Shown: positions 9,166-18,249, counted from the stretch's first letter. The stretch is DNA of 64,000 bases from Arthrobacter sp. Bz4 (GCF_003075455.1 NZ_QDAE01000014.1:1-64000), one strand, 5' to 3'. A program made the numbers and translations. The notes: generated from the letters alone by a model not told the origin.

Positions 9166-9516
9166 CTAGGCATCATCGTGGCGAAGGCGTTCCTCGAACC
9201 TGGCTACCTGCCGTAAATCGATCCCAGTCAGGTGTTCGATGGGGATCGCAAAGGCCAGTCCGCGGCTTTCCCTATCCCGGACCAGGACCTGGTGCAACTC
9301 TTTCAGGATCGGAGTACTCAGATGTGTCCCTACGATTATCAGGAGCACGGACTGCGTCCCCTCGAACGTTAGACCGAAAAACGTCTTTCGCGCCTCGCCC
9401 CCGATGCCCTTTCCCTGCATGATCGTCACTCCCGCCGCACCAGCCTGCTGGGCGTGTCTGATGACTTCATCCTCAAGGTCATCCGGGGCAATGACTACTA
9501 CGGCCGTGAATTTCAT
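9166..9516 (-). CDS. P-II-like (GlnB-fold) regulatory protein
   Basis: A 116-residue protein resembling the P-II superfamily: start MKFTAVVVIAPDDLEDEVIRHAQQAGAAG, a loop with GKGIGGEARKTFFGLTFEG, then VLLIIVGTHLSTPILKEL and a final strand AFAIPIEHLTGI. Canonical GlnB/GlnK T-loop features such as the uridylylated Tyr51 are not evident. A PII-like sensor of a non-nitrogen ligand is therefore more likely than true GlnB. Its ATG overlaps the end of the DUF1538 gene as ATGA, when the latter is read in its C-terminal frame, which suggests it controls that membrane protein directly. The CBS-pair protein follows. Confidence 0.8.
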   Translation of the reverse strand: MKFTAVVVIAPDDLEDEVIRHAQQAGAAGVTIMQGKGIGGEARKTFFGLTFEGTQSVLLIIVGTHLSTPILKELHQVLVRDRESRGLAFAIPIEHLTGIDLRQVARFEERLRHDDA

Positions 9517-10996
9517 GCCGGTTCCTTTCTAAGCCTGGGAAATCGCTCCACTACCATGGCATACACCATGACGGATATGACCGGGAAGACCGAGGCGAAA
9601 GCGATGAGTCCAAAACCGTCGACCAGCACGTTTCTTCCCTCTACTGCAGCCGCCAATCCTATGCCGAGGGCCGTTACCAGCGGTACGGTGACCTCCGACG
9701 TCGTCACTCCGCCCAGGTCGAAAGCTAGTGCGAGGATGTACTTCGGAGCAAAGAAGGACAGCACCAGAGCTACGGCATAGGCGGCCATGATGAAGTACTG
9801 GAACGGGGCCCCACCAGAATCCGGTACACCCCGAAAGAAATGCCCAGAGCGACTCCGGTCGCAACGACAACCCGCACCGCGGACCCGTTGATCCGCCCCG
9901 GTGCCACACTCTCAGCCTGCTCACCAATTGCGAGCAGGGCGGGTTCAGCCATCGTAGTGGCGAATCCAATCAGCAGCCCGAACAGGACAATGAGGGCCGG
10001 AATGCCCAGCTCGATGAGTTGCTCCGCCATGAGGGTCCCGATCGGAAACAACCCAAGCCTCAACCCGACAACAAAGGCGTAGAGCCCCACCAGTACCATG
10101 GCGAACCCGACAGCTACCCGTATTGGGTGGGCCAGCCGTCGCCTGAGGGCGACGTATTGAAAAAAGAGGACCACACCCACGATCGGCAGGACCTCCCGGA
10201 TCATCGAAGCCAAACCCAATATCATCCCTACAACCCAGCCACCCGTGCTCGCCTCAGGGTCGACTGCAGGTAGCCCTGCCTCTGACCCGCTGAGCGCGTA
10301 TACCCAGACCCCGTAGAGCTGCACCCCAATCATGGGCACCATGACGCACAGCGCCACCAGCCCGAAACCATCCGCCAGAAGGCTGCGTCCCCGAATGGAA
10401 TTGGCCAACCCGAGACCAATGGCCGCGATCAGAGGGACGCTAACGATGTTGGTTGTTACCCCACCCGAATCATAGGCGAGCCCGATAATTTCCGGTGGTG
10501 CCAGATACGTCAAAAGAAGCACCACGGCATAGCCGACAATCAGGAGCTTCTGGACAGCCCAACCCCGTAGCACTCGCAGAATACCCAGGATCATCACGAG
10601 TCCCACCGAGATGGCGATGATTAGGCGAAGCGTCAACCCATCAATGAGCCCCCCACTAACCAGTTGAGCCTGCTCCGCGACCGCAATAACCGCCGGTTCT
10701 GCAACGGATGCAGAAAACCCTATGGCGAAACCAAACGGCAACAACAGGCTCAGCGCGCCGCGCCGGACAAACTGATTGGCCAAATTCTTGCCCACCGGAA
10801 AGATGCTCAAATCCAGCCCATACAGAAACAAGGCAATCCCAACACCGATGATCAATAACCCGGCCAACAAACCCCAAGGATCATCGGGCACGGAACGGAA
10901 AACGAAAACCTGAAACACCACAACGACGACGACGATCGGCAGAAGATTCCTCAGCGCTTTGAGGAACTCGCCTTTAAATCGGCTGAAGTGCTCCAT
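9513..10996 (-). pseudogene. DUF1538 family membrane protein (two repeats), frameshifted
   Basis: A polytopic membrane protein built of two DUF1538 repeats. Each has SVAEPAVIAVAEQAQ or TMAEPALLAIGEQAE, followed by a glycine-rich DxGGVTT motif (AYDSGGVTTNIVSVPL and AFDLGGVTTSEVTVPL). The ATG at 10996 follows GGGAGAG. The first frame breaks in the run GGGGCCCC (plus-strand 9805-9812) and ends at 9770; the second DxGGVTT motif and the C terminus lie in the next frame, to 9513. One extra G or C restores a 494-residue protein whose stop overlaps the P-II-like gene as ATGA. That overlap argues the restored form is real. The duplicated AEP and DGG motifs suggest an inverted-repeat transporter; the substrate is unknown. 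Confidence 0.8.
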
Positions 10997-11387
10997 CGGG
11001 TCTCTCCCGGCGACAGTCTTGCGTCCGCTTTGACCTTTCAGTCTGCCGGGCCTCCGAGACAACGTCCACCCCAAGGCAAAAGGAAGACCATAACTGACTG
11101 CCCGGGTCGCCTAGCCGAAGTCAGTGAGCGTGCCGTGTGTTCCTAGGGCTCGCGAGGCCAGGAACAGGTGGTTGGTCGCTGGCTCCAGGTCGGCGTTACC
11201 TCTCACACAGCGCCAGGAGTGTGGCACGGGACCCAGCGAGACAATCCCTCACGGTTCCATTCCCAGGCCGTTCAAGCTGCGTCATTCGGCCAGTTGCTGG
11301 GGCGTAGCCTTGGTTCAGCTAGTAGATGGGATGAATGGGGATGCGGGTGTGCGGTTTGAATGAAGGGTTTCGGGAGGGATTACCGGC
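10997..11387. other. intergenic region between the DUF1538 operon and the GntR gene
   Basis: A divergent promoter region of 391 bp. I see no convincing gene. It contains an inverted repeat ACTGACT / AGTCAGT around 11093-11125 that could be an operator for either side. Short open frames here have no recognisable product. Confidence 0.3.
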
Positions 11388-12128
11388 ATGACGACAACTG
11401 ATGGAACTAGAGCGGCAGGTCCGTTGTGGAAACGGGTGAGCGCCGATTTGTTGACCGAGCTCCAACGTGGCACGTTCGATGCCCGGTTCCCGGGCGAGCT
11501 TGAGTTGGCGCAACGATACGGGGTCAGCCGCGGAACGATCAGGGCAGCGTTGAGGCCCTTGCGGGATGCGGGGCACGTTAACGCGCATCCCGGGCGAATG
11601 TCGCGGGTCCAGGCGGGAGGAAATACAGCCTTCGGCCCGTTATACAGCCTGCTGGCGTCCGTGCGAGACTCTGGGATGGAACACCGAAGCGTTGTGCTTC
11701 AACAGGAAATCACACAGAGTCCTGCCACGGCGACCCTGCTTTCCTTGAAGCAGGACGCCGAATTCTTCCATCTCACTCGGGTGCGCTTTGCCGACGAGGA
11801 GCCAATTGCGCTGGACGAAGTGTGGATGCCTGCAGATATTGCGGGAGGTTTAGTGGATTCAGATTTCACCAGGAACTCCTTGTATGGGGAGCTCGAAAAG
11901 CATTGCGGAATGGTCCTCAACGGCGGAACTGAGCAACTCTCGGCTGTCCTGGCCGCTCCGGAGCACTCGAGGCTTCTGCAATGTGCCGCCGGTTCGCCAC
12001 TTCTACTGATCGAGCGAACTGGGTGTCATCGGGCGCAATACGTCGAGTTCCGACGAACCTATGTTGTGGGTGACCGGGTGGAGATTGCGACCAACTTCGG
12101 GTGTAAAGCGGATCCGCCGACGTCCTGA
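11388..12128 (+). CDS. GntR family transcriptional regulator (HutC/UTRA type)
   Basis: A 246-residue regulator. The N-terminal winged helix-turn-helix spans about residues 12-75 (LWKRVSADLLTELQRGTF, ELELAQRYGVSRGTIRAALRPLRDAGHV). Residues about 90-240 form a UTRA effector-binding domain (LTRVRFADEEPIALDEVWMP, LLLIERTGCHRAQYVEFRRTYVVGDR). The UTRA ligand, often a sugar or amino-acid derivative, is unknown. The ATG is preceded by GGGAGGG. It converges with the membrane protein ending at 12140, leaving an 11-bp gap, and is divergent from the DUF1538 operon, which is its nearest candidate target. Confidence 0.88.
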   Translation: MTTTDGTRAAGPLWKRVSADLLTELQRGTFDARFPGELELAQRYGVSRGTIRAALRPLRDAGHVNAHPGRMSRVQAGGNTAFGPLYSLLASVRDSGMEHRSVVLQQEITQSPATATLLSLKQDAEFFHLTRVRFADEEPIALDEVWMPADIAGGLVDSDFTRNSLYGELEKHCGMVLNGGTEQLSAVLAAPEHSRLLQCAAGSPLLLIERTGCHRAQYVEFRRTYVVGDRVEIATNFGCKADPPTS

Positions 12129-12139
12129 ACAAACGGCCG

Positions 12140-12637
12140 TTATACCGACTTCGCTGGGACTGGGCAACGATCCTCATACGTGGCGCGCCGGTAGAAGGCC
12201 CAGGAGAGTAGGCCGATAGCGAGAACCGCGAGGACGGGTTGAATGGGCTCGAAGTACTGCATCGCTCCCGAGGTTCCCAGAGCGAGCAAGACGATCTTGT
12301 TGCACACGGGGCAGCCGACGGCAAAAAAAGTCACGATCGCCCCCGCGATGCCCGAACGGGTCCGCGGAGATTCCTCAATCCGATCCTGGGCGACATAGGT
12401 ACCGAGGACCAGGCCGCTTAGCGCCGAGGAGATGATCAGTGCTGGCACCGACCACCAGGTGGGGGGAACTTCACGGCTGAATAATGGCGTGTCGATGAGA
12501 TCGGTCGGAATGGCTACGAGCAGGAAGGTCGCCACCGCACCGAATAATACGGAGATCCACCGGCGTAAGGGCCATTGACGAAGAGCAATGAACAGACTGT
12601 GTCGCTGGGTCGTGGGGTTCCTGGTGAGGGGAGTCAT
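12140..12637 (-). CDS. small membrane protein with a CxxC motif, Dsb/Ccd-associated
   Basis: A 165-residue protein with about four predicted spans (residues about 27-45, 63-82, 97-120, 132-150). The third span holds GCPVC (Cys109, Cys112), a membrane CxxC consistent with thiol-disulfide exchange. I cannot assign a named family. Its ATG overlaps the CcdA-family stop (ATGA), and the DsbA-like gene overlaps that one, so the three form one operon. A role in carrying electrons or shaping disulfides with its two neighbours is inferred from context. Confidence 0.75.
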   Translation of the reverse strand: MTPLTRNPTTQRHSLFIALRQWPLRRWISVLFGAVATFLLVAIPTDLIDTPLFSREVPPTWWSVPALIISSALSGLVLGTYVAQDRIEESPRTRSGIAGAIVTFFAVGCPVCNKIVLLALGTSGAMQYFEPIQPVLAVLAIGLLSWAFYRRATYEDRCPVPAKSV

Positions 12638-13512
12638 GGAGCTTCCTTTGACACTTGATCCGAAGACGCTTCTGGTGATGCGGGGTCATTCGGGGGTGCT
12701 GATGACCTGTGGCTGCGCCGGCGTAAGTAGATGGCGCCGGTTGCGGTGAGGAGCATGAGAATTAACAGCATGACAGCTACGTCGGGGATTGAGTCCGCGA
12801 AGGTACGTACCGCGTTCTCGAGGGCGAACTGGTCGGTAACGGAAAGGATCCCACCCAGACTCGCTGTTCCGTCTGTGGCGATGAGGAAGATTCCGATGCC
12901 GATTGAAAGGGAGCCAGAGATCACCATAATCCAGGTGTTGGACCACCGTCCGATGGTTACAGGGCGGGGACGAAGCCACCGACGTCCGGAAACACCGAGG
13001 CGGTCCCACAGCGCAGCGAGGAAGAACAGCGGGACTGCCATTCCCAGTGCATAGATGGCGAGCAGAATTCCGCCGTAGACGGCGTTGCTGCCAGCTGCGG
13101 CGACGGTAAGAATTGACCCAAGGATGGGTCCGGTGCAGGCTCCTGCGACCCCGTACGCCAATCCGAGGACGAAGACGGAACCGCCGGAACCGACAGTCGC
13201 GGACCGGGTGCGGATGAATGCCGGTAGGCGGACACCGAGGATCTGAATGAGACCCAAAACGATCATGAGGGCGGCTGCGAGCCCGATGAGAATGTGTCGG
13301 TCAGTGGTGACGAGGGACCCCAGGGTGCCAGCGAAGACCCCCAGGGGTACGAGGGTGCACAACAATCCTGCGTAGAAGAGCATGGTCCGGCCGACCAGTT
13401 GCCGTTTTGTGCTGAAGGCATACGCGAAGAATGCTGGCAGCAACAATGCTGAGCACGGACTGAGGAGGGTGAGGAGACCACCGAGGAACGCCCCGCTGTA
13501 TCCGATTAGCAT
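12634..13512 (-). CDS. CcdA/DsbD-family thiol-disulfide transmembrane protein
   Basis: A 292-residue protein with six or more spans. Both conserved half-repeat cysteines are present: Cys20 in LLSPCSALLLPAF and Cys126 in GACTGPILGSIL. In CcdA these pass reducing equivalents across the membrane to extracytoplasmic thioredoxin-like partners. A long Ser/Pro-rich cytoplasmic tail ends the protein. The start overlaps the DsbA-like stop by 1 nt (TAATG), so coupling is tight. Cytochrome-c maturation partners (ResB, ResC) are absent nearby. The partner is more likely the DsbA-like protein just upstream. Confidence 0.88.
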   Translation of the reverse strand: MLIGYSGAFLGGLLTLLSPCSALLLPAFFAYAFSTKRQLVGRTMLFYAGLLCTLVPLGVFAGTLGSLVTTDRHILIGLAAALMIVLGLIQILGVRLPAFIRTRSATVGSGGSVFVLGLAYGVAGACTGPILGSILTVAAAGSNAVYGGILLAIYALGMAVPLFFLAALWDRLGVSGRRWLRPRPVTIGRWSNTWIMVISGSLSIGIGIFLIATDGTASLGGILSVTDQFALENAVRTFADSIPDVAVMLLILMLLTATGAIYLRRRSHRSSAPPNDPASPEASSDQVSKEAP

Positions 13513-14252
13513 TACTGGGGACTGGTTTCTGCCAGCACAGTCTCAATGGCTTGTTCAAATACTTCTACCGGTTGGGCGCCCGAGATGGGGATGTCGTTCA
13601 CCAGAAACAAGGGTGTTCCGGTAGCTCCCAGGGCTGCGGCTTCCTCAGCGTCGGTTTGAACAGCCTGATTGAGCTCCTCCGAGTCCAGATCCGCTGTGAA
13701 CGCCGTGATGTCGGCTACCCCAACTTCTTCTGCGATGCGGATCAGCTCCTCGCGCGGGAGGCTGATGTGTCCGCGGTCGGGGGCCGCAGCGAAGACGGCT
13801 TTATTGAACTCCCAGAACCTATCCTGTTCCCCTGCGGCCCGGCCGGCAACTGCAGCATCAAGAGACTCAGTTCCGAAAACAGGTAAATCTCGCCACTCAA
13901 TCCTCAGTTCTCCGCTAGCAACATACTGCTCGACCAACGCCGGCAATGTCTCGCGCGAGAAAACCCCGCAGAACGGGCATCTGTAATCGGCGTATTCGAC
14001 CAGAACAACGGGGGCGTCGACCTCACCCATTGCTAACGGGTCGTCGGCGATGCGCCGGGATAAATCGAACTTTTCTTCCTCCCGGCCGCCGGATTCCTCT
14101 GCGACGTCTGTTCCTGATCCATCAGAAGCGGGGGAGGAGGCTCGCTGGGAAGCGATCAAGCCAATAATCAGGATGAGCGCGGCGACAAGCAGGGCAGCGA
14201 TGAGGGTGGCCGATCGAACACCCGCGGTTCGTTGATCAGATTCTTGTGGCAT
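13512..14252 (-). CDS. membrane-anchored DsbA-like thioredoxin-fold oxidoreductase
   Basis: A 246-residue protein with one N-terminal span (residues about 13-34), an acidic linker and a DsbA-type domain from about residue 70. The active site is CPFC (Cys92, Cys95) in YADYRCPFCGVF, and the cis-Pro loop is GATGTPLFLVN. It should act outside the membrane as a disulfide oxidase or isomerase. It is the first gene of the three-gene thiol operon with CcdA and the CxxC membrane protein. The operon lies downstream of the LysM/NlpC gene, separated by a strong hairpin. Confidence 0.9.
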   Translation of the reverse strand: MPQESDQRTAGVRSATLIAALLVAALILIIGLIASQRASSPASDGSGTDVAEESGGREEEKFDLSRRIADDPLAMGEVDAPVVLVEYADYRCPFCGVFSRETLPALVEQYVASGELRIEWRDLPVFGTESLDAAVAGRAAGEQDRFWEFNKAVFAAAPDRGHISLPREELIRIAEEVGVADITAFTADLDSEELNQAVQTDAEEAAALGATGTPLFLVNDIPISGAQPVEVFEQAIETVLAETSPQ

Positions 14253-14313
14253 TCATTACTCCTGGCGTCGTGCGCCCCTGGGAAGGCACAAGGGGAGGGA
14301 AAAGGGGGATTCA

Positions 14314-14354
14314 CCCGGACACCAGATCCCTGTTTGTCGGATCTGGTGTCCGGG
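14314..14354 (-). terminator. 16-bp perfect hairpin after the LysM/NlpC gene
   Basis: CCCGGACACCAGATCC and its exact complement flank a 9-nt loop. This stem lies about 60 nt past the stop of the leftward LysM/NlpC gene and before the DsbA-like gene. Read leftward it is followed by a C/T-rich stretch. It probably ends the hydrolase transcript. Confidence 0.7.
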
Positions 14355-14412
14355 CGCGTCCGAGGAACACCGCTGTCAGCGAGGTCAGAGCCCCACCAGC
14401 GGCGTTGGATAA

Positions 14413-15312
14413 CTAGATGTTGACCCGGTAATAGACAGGACCGGAACCCACATTGACGGATTCCTCAACGGTCTGGTTACCGTTCCAGCCGCTGTGGATG
14501 GCTCGTCCGTCGCCGAGGTAGACGGCGTTGTGCGAAAAGCCCATCCCGCCGTCGGCGTAGTAGACGAAGTCGCCGGGCTGGGGATCTGATACCGGAGTAG
14601 CGAAGGCCATCAAGGACTCAGGGGACTCGTCTCCCACCCCCATCACCCCGGCGGCTCGCAATGCCCCTTCGCCCAGGACGGTGCAGTCCTGAATAGCGCC
14701 CAACTGCGTGTTGGCGAAGGCAAGAATACGGCTGTTGGCAGTACCGCTCTGGGGAGAGTCCGAGGAATCCCAGATATTTCCTGACTCGCTGCTCACCCGG
14801 TTACTCAGGGGACTGATCGATGCACTTTGTGTACTCACGCTAAAGTCGGAAACCGCTGATGGCGAGGCTGCGGAGCCAGAGGCAACCGGTGCAGCAGTCA
14901 CGGCATTCGACTCCTCGGACAGCACGATGGTGTTTCCCGGGTAGATGATTGACGTGACGGTGAGCTGGTTTAGGCTCAGCAGCTTGTGCAACGCCACACC
15001 TGTCTGAACGCTGATAGCGCCCAGCGAATCACCTGACTTCACGGTGTACGCAGTGCCTTGATTGGTGGGGCTCGCCTCCACTTCGACTGTTGAAGCAGCC
15101 GATGAGAACGATGAAACGGTGTGATCCTGCGCCGGGTGGGCGATCGCCGAAGCGTGGGCGGGGCTTGCTCCCGCCGCAAGCATTCCGGAAGCAACCACAA
15201 GCGCGGCGATCTTGGGTCCCCCCTGAGGCAGGACGGCTTGCCTGCTGAGGAGAAGAATCGAACGGCTTTTCGTATCGGCGCGATGTCGGGCGCGCACAGT
15301 ATTTGATGACAT
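14413..15312 (-). CDS. secreted LysM and NlpC/P60-like peptidoglycan hydrolase
   Basis: A 299-residue protein: a signal region (residues 1-54, ending in ASPAHASA), one LysM domain (about 89-131, YTVKSGDSLGAIS ... IIYPGNTIVL), a Ser/Ala-rich linker and a C-terminal NlpC/P60-like domain (about 195-299). The probable nucleophile is Cys210 in GAIQDCTVLG and the base is His261 in FSHNAVYLGDGRAIHSG. It should bind peptidoglycan and cleave peptide stems. The leader carries a ydaO-type c-di-AMP riboswitch, a combination known for actinobacterial cell-wall hydrolase genes. A strong hairpin follows the gene. Confidence 0.88.
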   Translation of the reverse strand: MSSNTVRARHRADTKSRSILLLSRQAVLPQGGPKIAALVVASGMLAAGASPAHASAIAHPAQDHTVSSFSSAASTVEVEASPTNQGTAYTVKSGDSLGAISVQTGVALHKLLSLNQLTVTSIIYPGNTIVLSEESNAVTAAPVASGSAASPSAVSDFSVSTQSASISPLSNRVSSESGNIWDSSDSPQSGTANSRILAFANTQLGAIQDCTVLGEGALRAAGVMGVGDESPESLMAFATPVSDPQPGDFVYYADGGMGFSHNAVYLGDGRAIHSGWNGNQTVEESVNVGSGPVYYRVNI

Positions 15313-15317
15313 GGATA

Positions 15318-15475
15318 ATCTCTCCCTATACCTACGAGGTGAGCTGTCGGATTCGGATGGGAGACACCCGGCCGCACGAAGACAAACGCCCCGCCCGGCT
15401 TCACCCCAAGGGTTCCTAAAGAACCCACCTATGGTTTCCCCGCCCCAGCCTTCCTATCTAAAGGACCAAGGCCTT
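15318..15475 (-). ncRNA. ydaO/yuaA-type (c-di-AMP) riboswitch
   Basis: Read leftward, the leader of the LysM/NlpC gene contains the conserved blocks of this riboswitch: GGAACCCTTGGGGTGAAGCC in the 5' half, then CCGAATCCGACAGC, TCACCTCGTAGG and the terminal GGGAGAG just before the start codon. The class binds cyclic di-AMP and usually turns expression off when the ligand is high. The 5' boundary is approximate. A covariance-model search would settle it; the block match is strong by eye. Confidence 0.85.
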
Positions 15476-15504
15476 TGGCTGGGTTCGGTAAAAGGCCTCG
15501 ATAA

Positions 15505-15523
15505 GCCCCACCTTCAGTGGGGC
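15505..15523 (-). terminator. hairpin after the VIT-family gene
   Basis: GCCCCAC / GTGGGGC (7 bp, 5-nt loop) lies 113 nt beyond the VIT-family stop and just upstream of the riboswitch. It may end read-through from the upstream gene. Termination is inferred only. Confidence 0.35.
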
Positions 15524-15635
15524 ACTGTATTAAACCTACTCGGAAAAACTAAATGTACAAACATTTACACTGACGGCGCCTCCCTGGTTGGCAACCTCAA
15601 TGAAGAGAGAGCGATTCCCAGGCACCAGTGGAGCG

Positions 15636-16364
15636 TCAGACCACTCCCGTGGTGCCCAGGAGTGACCCGATCAGGAAAGTGGCTGCCAATGCCAGCGCGC
15701 CGCCAAGAACGATCCTTACGGTTGGGCGCGTCGCCGGGTTGCCGCCAATCCGTGCGCTTCCGTAGCCGGTTACGGCGAGGGCAATCAGGACTGCGACGAA
15801 GGTCGCGAGGACACGAGTTTCCTCTGGAAACAGAAGAATCGTCAGCAGGGGGAGGATCGCGCCAAGGGTGAAGGCCAGCGCAGATGCGGCCGCAGCAGCT
15901 AGCGGGCTCGCCACGGCGTCCTCGCGCAATCCGAGTTCAGCTTCGAGATGGGCCCCCAGGGCATCGTGTTTGGTGAGTTCCACTGCCACCTGATGGGCTG
16001 TGTCCCGGCTAAGCCCCTTCGATTCGTAGATTCCGGCCAGCTCCGCAAGTTCCGCTTCAGGCTCGGTTTCAAGCTCAAGGCGTTCCTTGGCGATGAGGGC
16101 CTGCTGGCTGTCTTTCTGACTACTCACGGACACATACTCTCCGAGGGCCATGGATATCGCGCCGCCGACAAGACCGGCAATGCCAGCGGCAAGAATCACG
16201 GGGGTTGCCGTTGTCGCTCCCGCAACTCCGACGACGAGGGCAGCGACCGAGACAATCCCATCATTGGCTCCAAGCACACCCGCTCGAAGCCAATTGAGCC
16301 TGCCATGGATGGTGTTGTCATGGGGTTCGTCACTATGCGTGCCTGGTACGGGAGAACTAGTCAT
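15636..16364 (-). CDS. VIT1/CCC1 family Fe/Mn transporter-like membrane protein
   Basis: A 242-residue protein with the family start LNWLRAGVLGANDGIVSVAALVVGVAGA and ALGEYVSVSSQKDSQQA after the second span. A cytoplasmic helical segment rich in Glu (ELETEPEAELAELAGIYE) is the typical metal-binding region, and three more spans follow at the C terminus. Yeast CCC1 and plant VIT1 move Fe2+ or Mn2+ into vacuoles; bacterial members are presumed to export them. It is a single-gene unit, divergent from the USP gene at 16621. Confidence 0.9.
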   Translation of the reverse strand: MTSSPVPGTHSDEPHDNTIHGRLNWLRAGVLGANDGIVSVAALVVGVAGATTATPVILAAGIAGLVGGAISMALGEYVSVSSQKDSQQALIAKERLELETEPEAELAELAGIYESKGLSRDTAHQVAVELTKHDALGAHLEAELGLREDAVASPLAAAAASALAFTLGAILPLLTILLFPEETRVLATFVAVLIALAVTGYGSARIGGNPATRPTVRIVLGGALALAATFLIGSLLGTTGVV

Positions 16365-16620
16365 GCCCGTAATCTAGGCCTCCACGAGCCAGTACACCAG
16401 TAAGGATCGACTCTCCTGTCGGGATTCCGATTCGGGTGACCTCGACGGAATTCGCTGTGATTCACTGCGGCGCTGAAAGGGGCTTGCAATAGTCACCGCG
16501 CCGGCCGTTTTGTTCCGGGCGCCGGCGAAGAGGCATGGGATTCTTTGACCGAGTAAGGTAAGCGAACCAAGTAGGCACCACATACCGCAATTGCGGTTCG
16601 AAGTTCGAGGAGGAAACGTC

Positions 16621-17051
16621 ATGACCGGAAGTGTGATTGTTGGTGTGGATGGAAGCGAGACCGCGTACAAGGCAGCCTCGCGCGCCGCGACTCTTGCCGA
16701 AGGCTCGATGCAGAACTTGTGGTGGTCAGCGCGCACATTACGGGTAACACGGAAGTTGTCCATATCGGCAACGACACTTGGATACTGGATGATGCTGAGC
16801 AGGCTCTCAAGTTGGCCGAGCAGGTTGCAGTGAAACTGCGAGAACAACACCCTTCCGTGAAGGTGCGCCCCGCTGCGGGGCGGGGCAAGCCGCAGGATGT
16901 CCTCATCGAGGAAGCCGAGCGTGTCGGTGCCCAATTGCTGGTGGTAGGTAACGTGGGAATGAAGGGGCTTCGACGGGTTCTGGGAAGCGTTGCGTGGAGT
17001 GTCGTACATAACGCACCCTGTGACGTGCTCGTCGTGAAGACCGCCTCCTGA
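16621..17051 (+). pseudogene. universal stress protein, frameshifted (one base short)
   Basis: A single-domain USP of about 143 residues when repaired. The ATG at 16621 follows GAGGAGG. Frame 1 begins SVIVGVDGSETAYKAASRAATLAEGS, then loses sense. The rest, beginning VVVSAHITGNTEVV and ending VVGNVGMKGLRRVLGSVAWSVVH, continues in the next frame to 17051. Adding one G at CTCGATG (about 16706) gives EGSDAELVVVSAH, the expected helix-to-strand join. The GNVGMKG-x9-GS ATP loop is intact. As with three other genes here, a single missing base suggests an assembly indel. Confidence 0.8.
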
Positions 17052-17223
17052 TTTCACTGCAGCTCCCAAGCTGCGGCCTGGGCTGAAACGAGGACTGCGC
17101 GCGGCCACAAAGTCAGATCGACATACTTCGCAACGGGATCGTTCGTCTCTTCGGCTTGAGTCGTAACATTGAAGCGGATACGGACTTCGGTTTCCGAAAC
17201 GCGTTGTAAAGGACTATAAGAAC

Positions 17224-18249
17224 TTGTCACTCGAATCACTGCCCGTCCTGGATTACTCTCAGCTGAACGCAGGGCCCGAGGAGGCATCGGACTTCCGGGA
17301 CGATCTGCGCAATGCGATGCACGAGGTCGGATTCCTGTACCTGGCAGGTCATGGCATCCCGCAGGAGCTCACTAACGCCATGCTCGCTACCTCCAGACGC
17401 TTCTTCGACTTGTCGGAGGAGCAAAAACTGGAGCTGGAGAACGTTCATAGCCCCCAGTTTCGTGGCTACACCAGGATGGGCGCCGAATTGACTGATCGGG
17501 CGGTGGACTGGCGAGAGCAGATCGACATTGGCGTCGAGCGCAACGCTGTGGAACCGGCGGCAGGGGTCGCTGACTACTGGCGGTTGGAAGGCCCCAATTT
17601 GTGGCCGGCTGAATTGCCCGAGATGCGGAAGATCGTCTCTGAGTGGACTCAGCGACTGAGTGCCATTTCCCTCGACCTTTTACGGGCGCTTGCCGTGTCT
17701 CTCGGTGCACCGGAGGACAGTTTCGATGAAGCCTTTGGTTCAAGCGCCTTCCCGATGCTGAAAATCGTGCGTTACCCGGGGGAGTCCGGCAACGAGCCGA
17801 AACAAGGCGTCGGGTCGCACCGCGACGGCGGAGTGCTCACGCTGCTCCTGGTGGAACCGGGAAAGGGCGGACTCCAGGTCGAATACCAAGGAGAGTGGAT
17901 CGACGTACCTCAGGTCCCTGGAACGTTCGTGGTCAACATCGGTGAAATGCTCGAATTGGCGACAAACGGCTACCTCAAAGCGACACTGCACCGTGTCATC
18001 TCACCTGGTACCGGAACCGACAGGATTTCCCTGCCCTTCTTCTACAATCCGGCGCTGGATGCCACCATGCCCGCACTGCGCATGAGCCCGCAGTTTCACG
18101 CCAAGGCCCAGGGGCTGTCGGTGGACCCGACCAACAGCCCAATCCTTGAAACCTATGGGGATAATGCTCTGCGCTATCGGTTGCGGGCCCACCCAAACGT
18201 TGCCGCGCTTCACCACGCCGACCTCCTGCAGCAGCAAGGGCAGCAATAG
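17224..18249 (+). CDS. 2-oxoglutarate/Fe(II) oxygenase of the isopenicillin N synthase-like family
   Basis: A 341-residue enzyme with an N-terminal DIOX_N region (LPVLDYS, HEVGFLYLAGHGIP) and a C-terminal 2OG-Fe(II) domain. The iron ligands are His199 and Asp201 (GSHRDGG) and His256 (TLHRVIS). Arg267 in the RxS motif (RISLPFFYNP) should bind 2-oxoglutarate. The substrate is unknown; it may be a small metabolite. The start is TTG at 17224 with AAGGA upstream, because no ATG precedes the conserved N terminus. It converges with an Lrp/AsnC regulator at 18308, which is a neighbour rather than a proven regulator. Confidence 0.85.
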   Translation: MSLESLPVLDYSQLNAGPEEASDFRDDLRNAMHEVGFLYLAGHGIPQELTNAMLATSRRFFDLSEEQKLELENVHSPQFRGYTRMGAELTDRAVDWREQIDIGVERNAVEPAAGVADYWRLEGPNLWPAELPEMRKIVSEWTQRLSAISLDLLRALAVSLGAPEDSFDEAFGSSAFPMLKIVRYPGESGNEPKQGVGSHRDGGVLTLLLVEPGKGGLQVEYQGEWIDVPQVPGTFVVNIGEMLELATNGYLKATLHRVISPGTGTDRISLPFFYNPALDATMPALRMSPQFHAKAQGLSVDPTNSPILETYGDNALRYRLRAHPNVAALHHADLLQQQGQQ

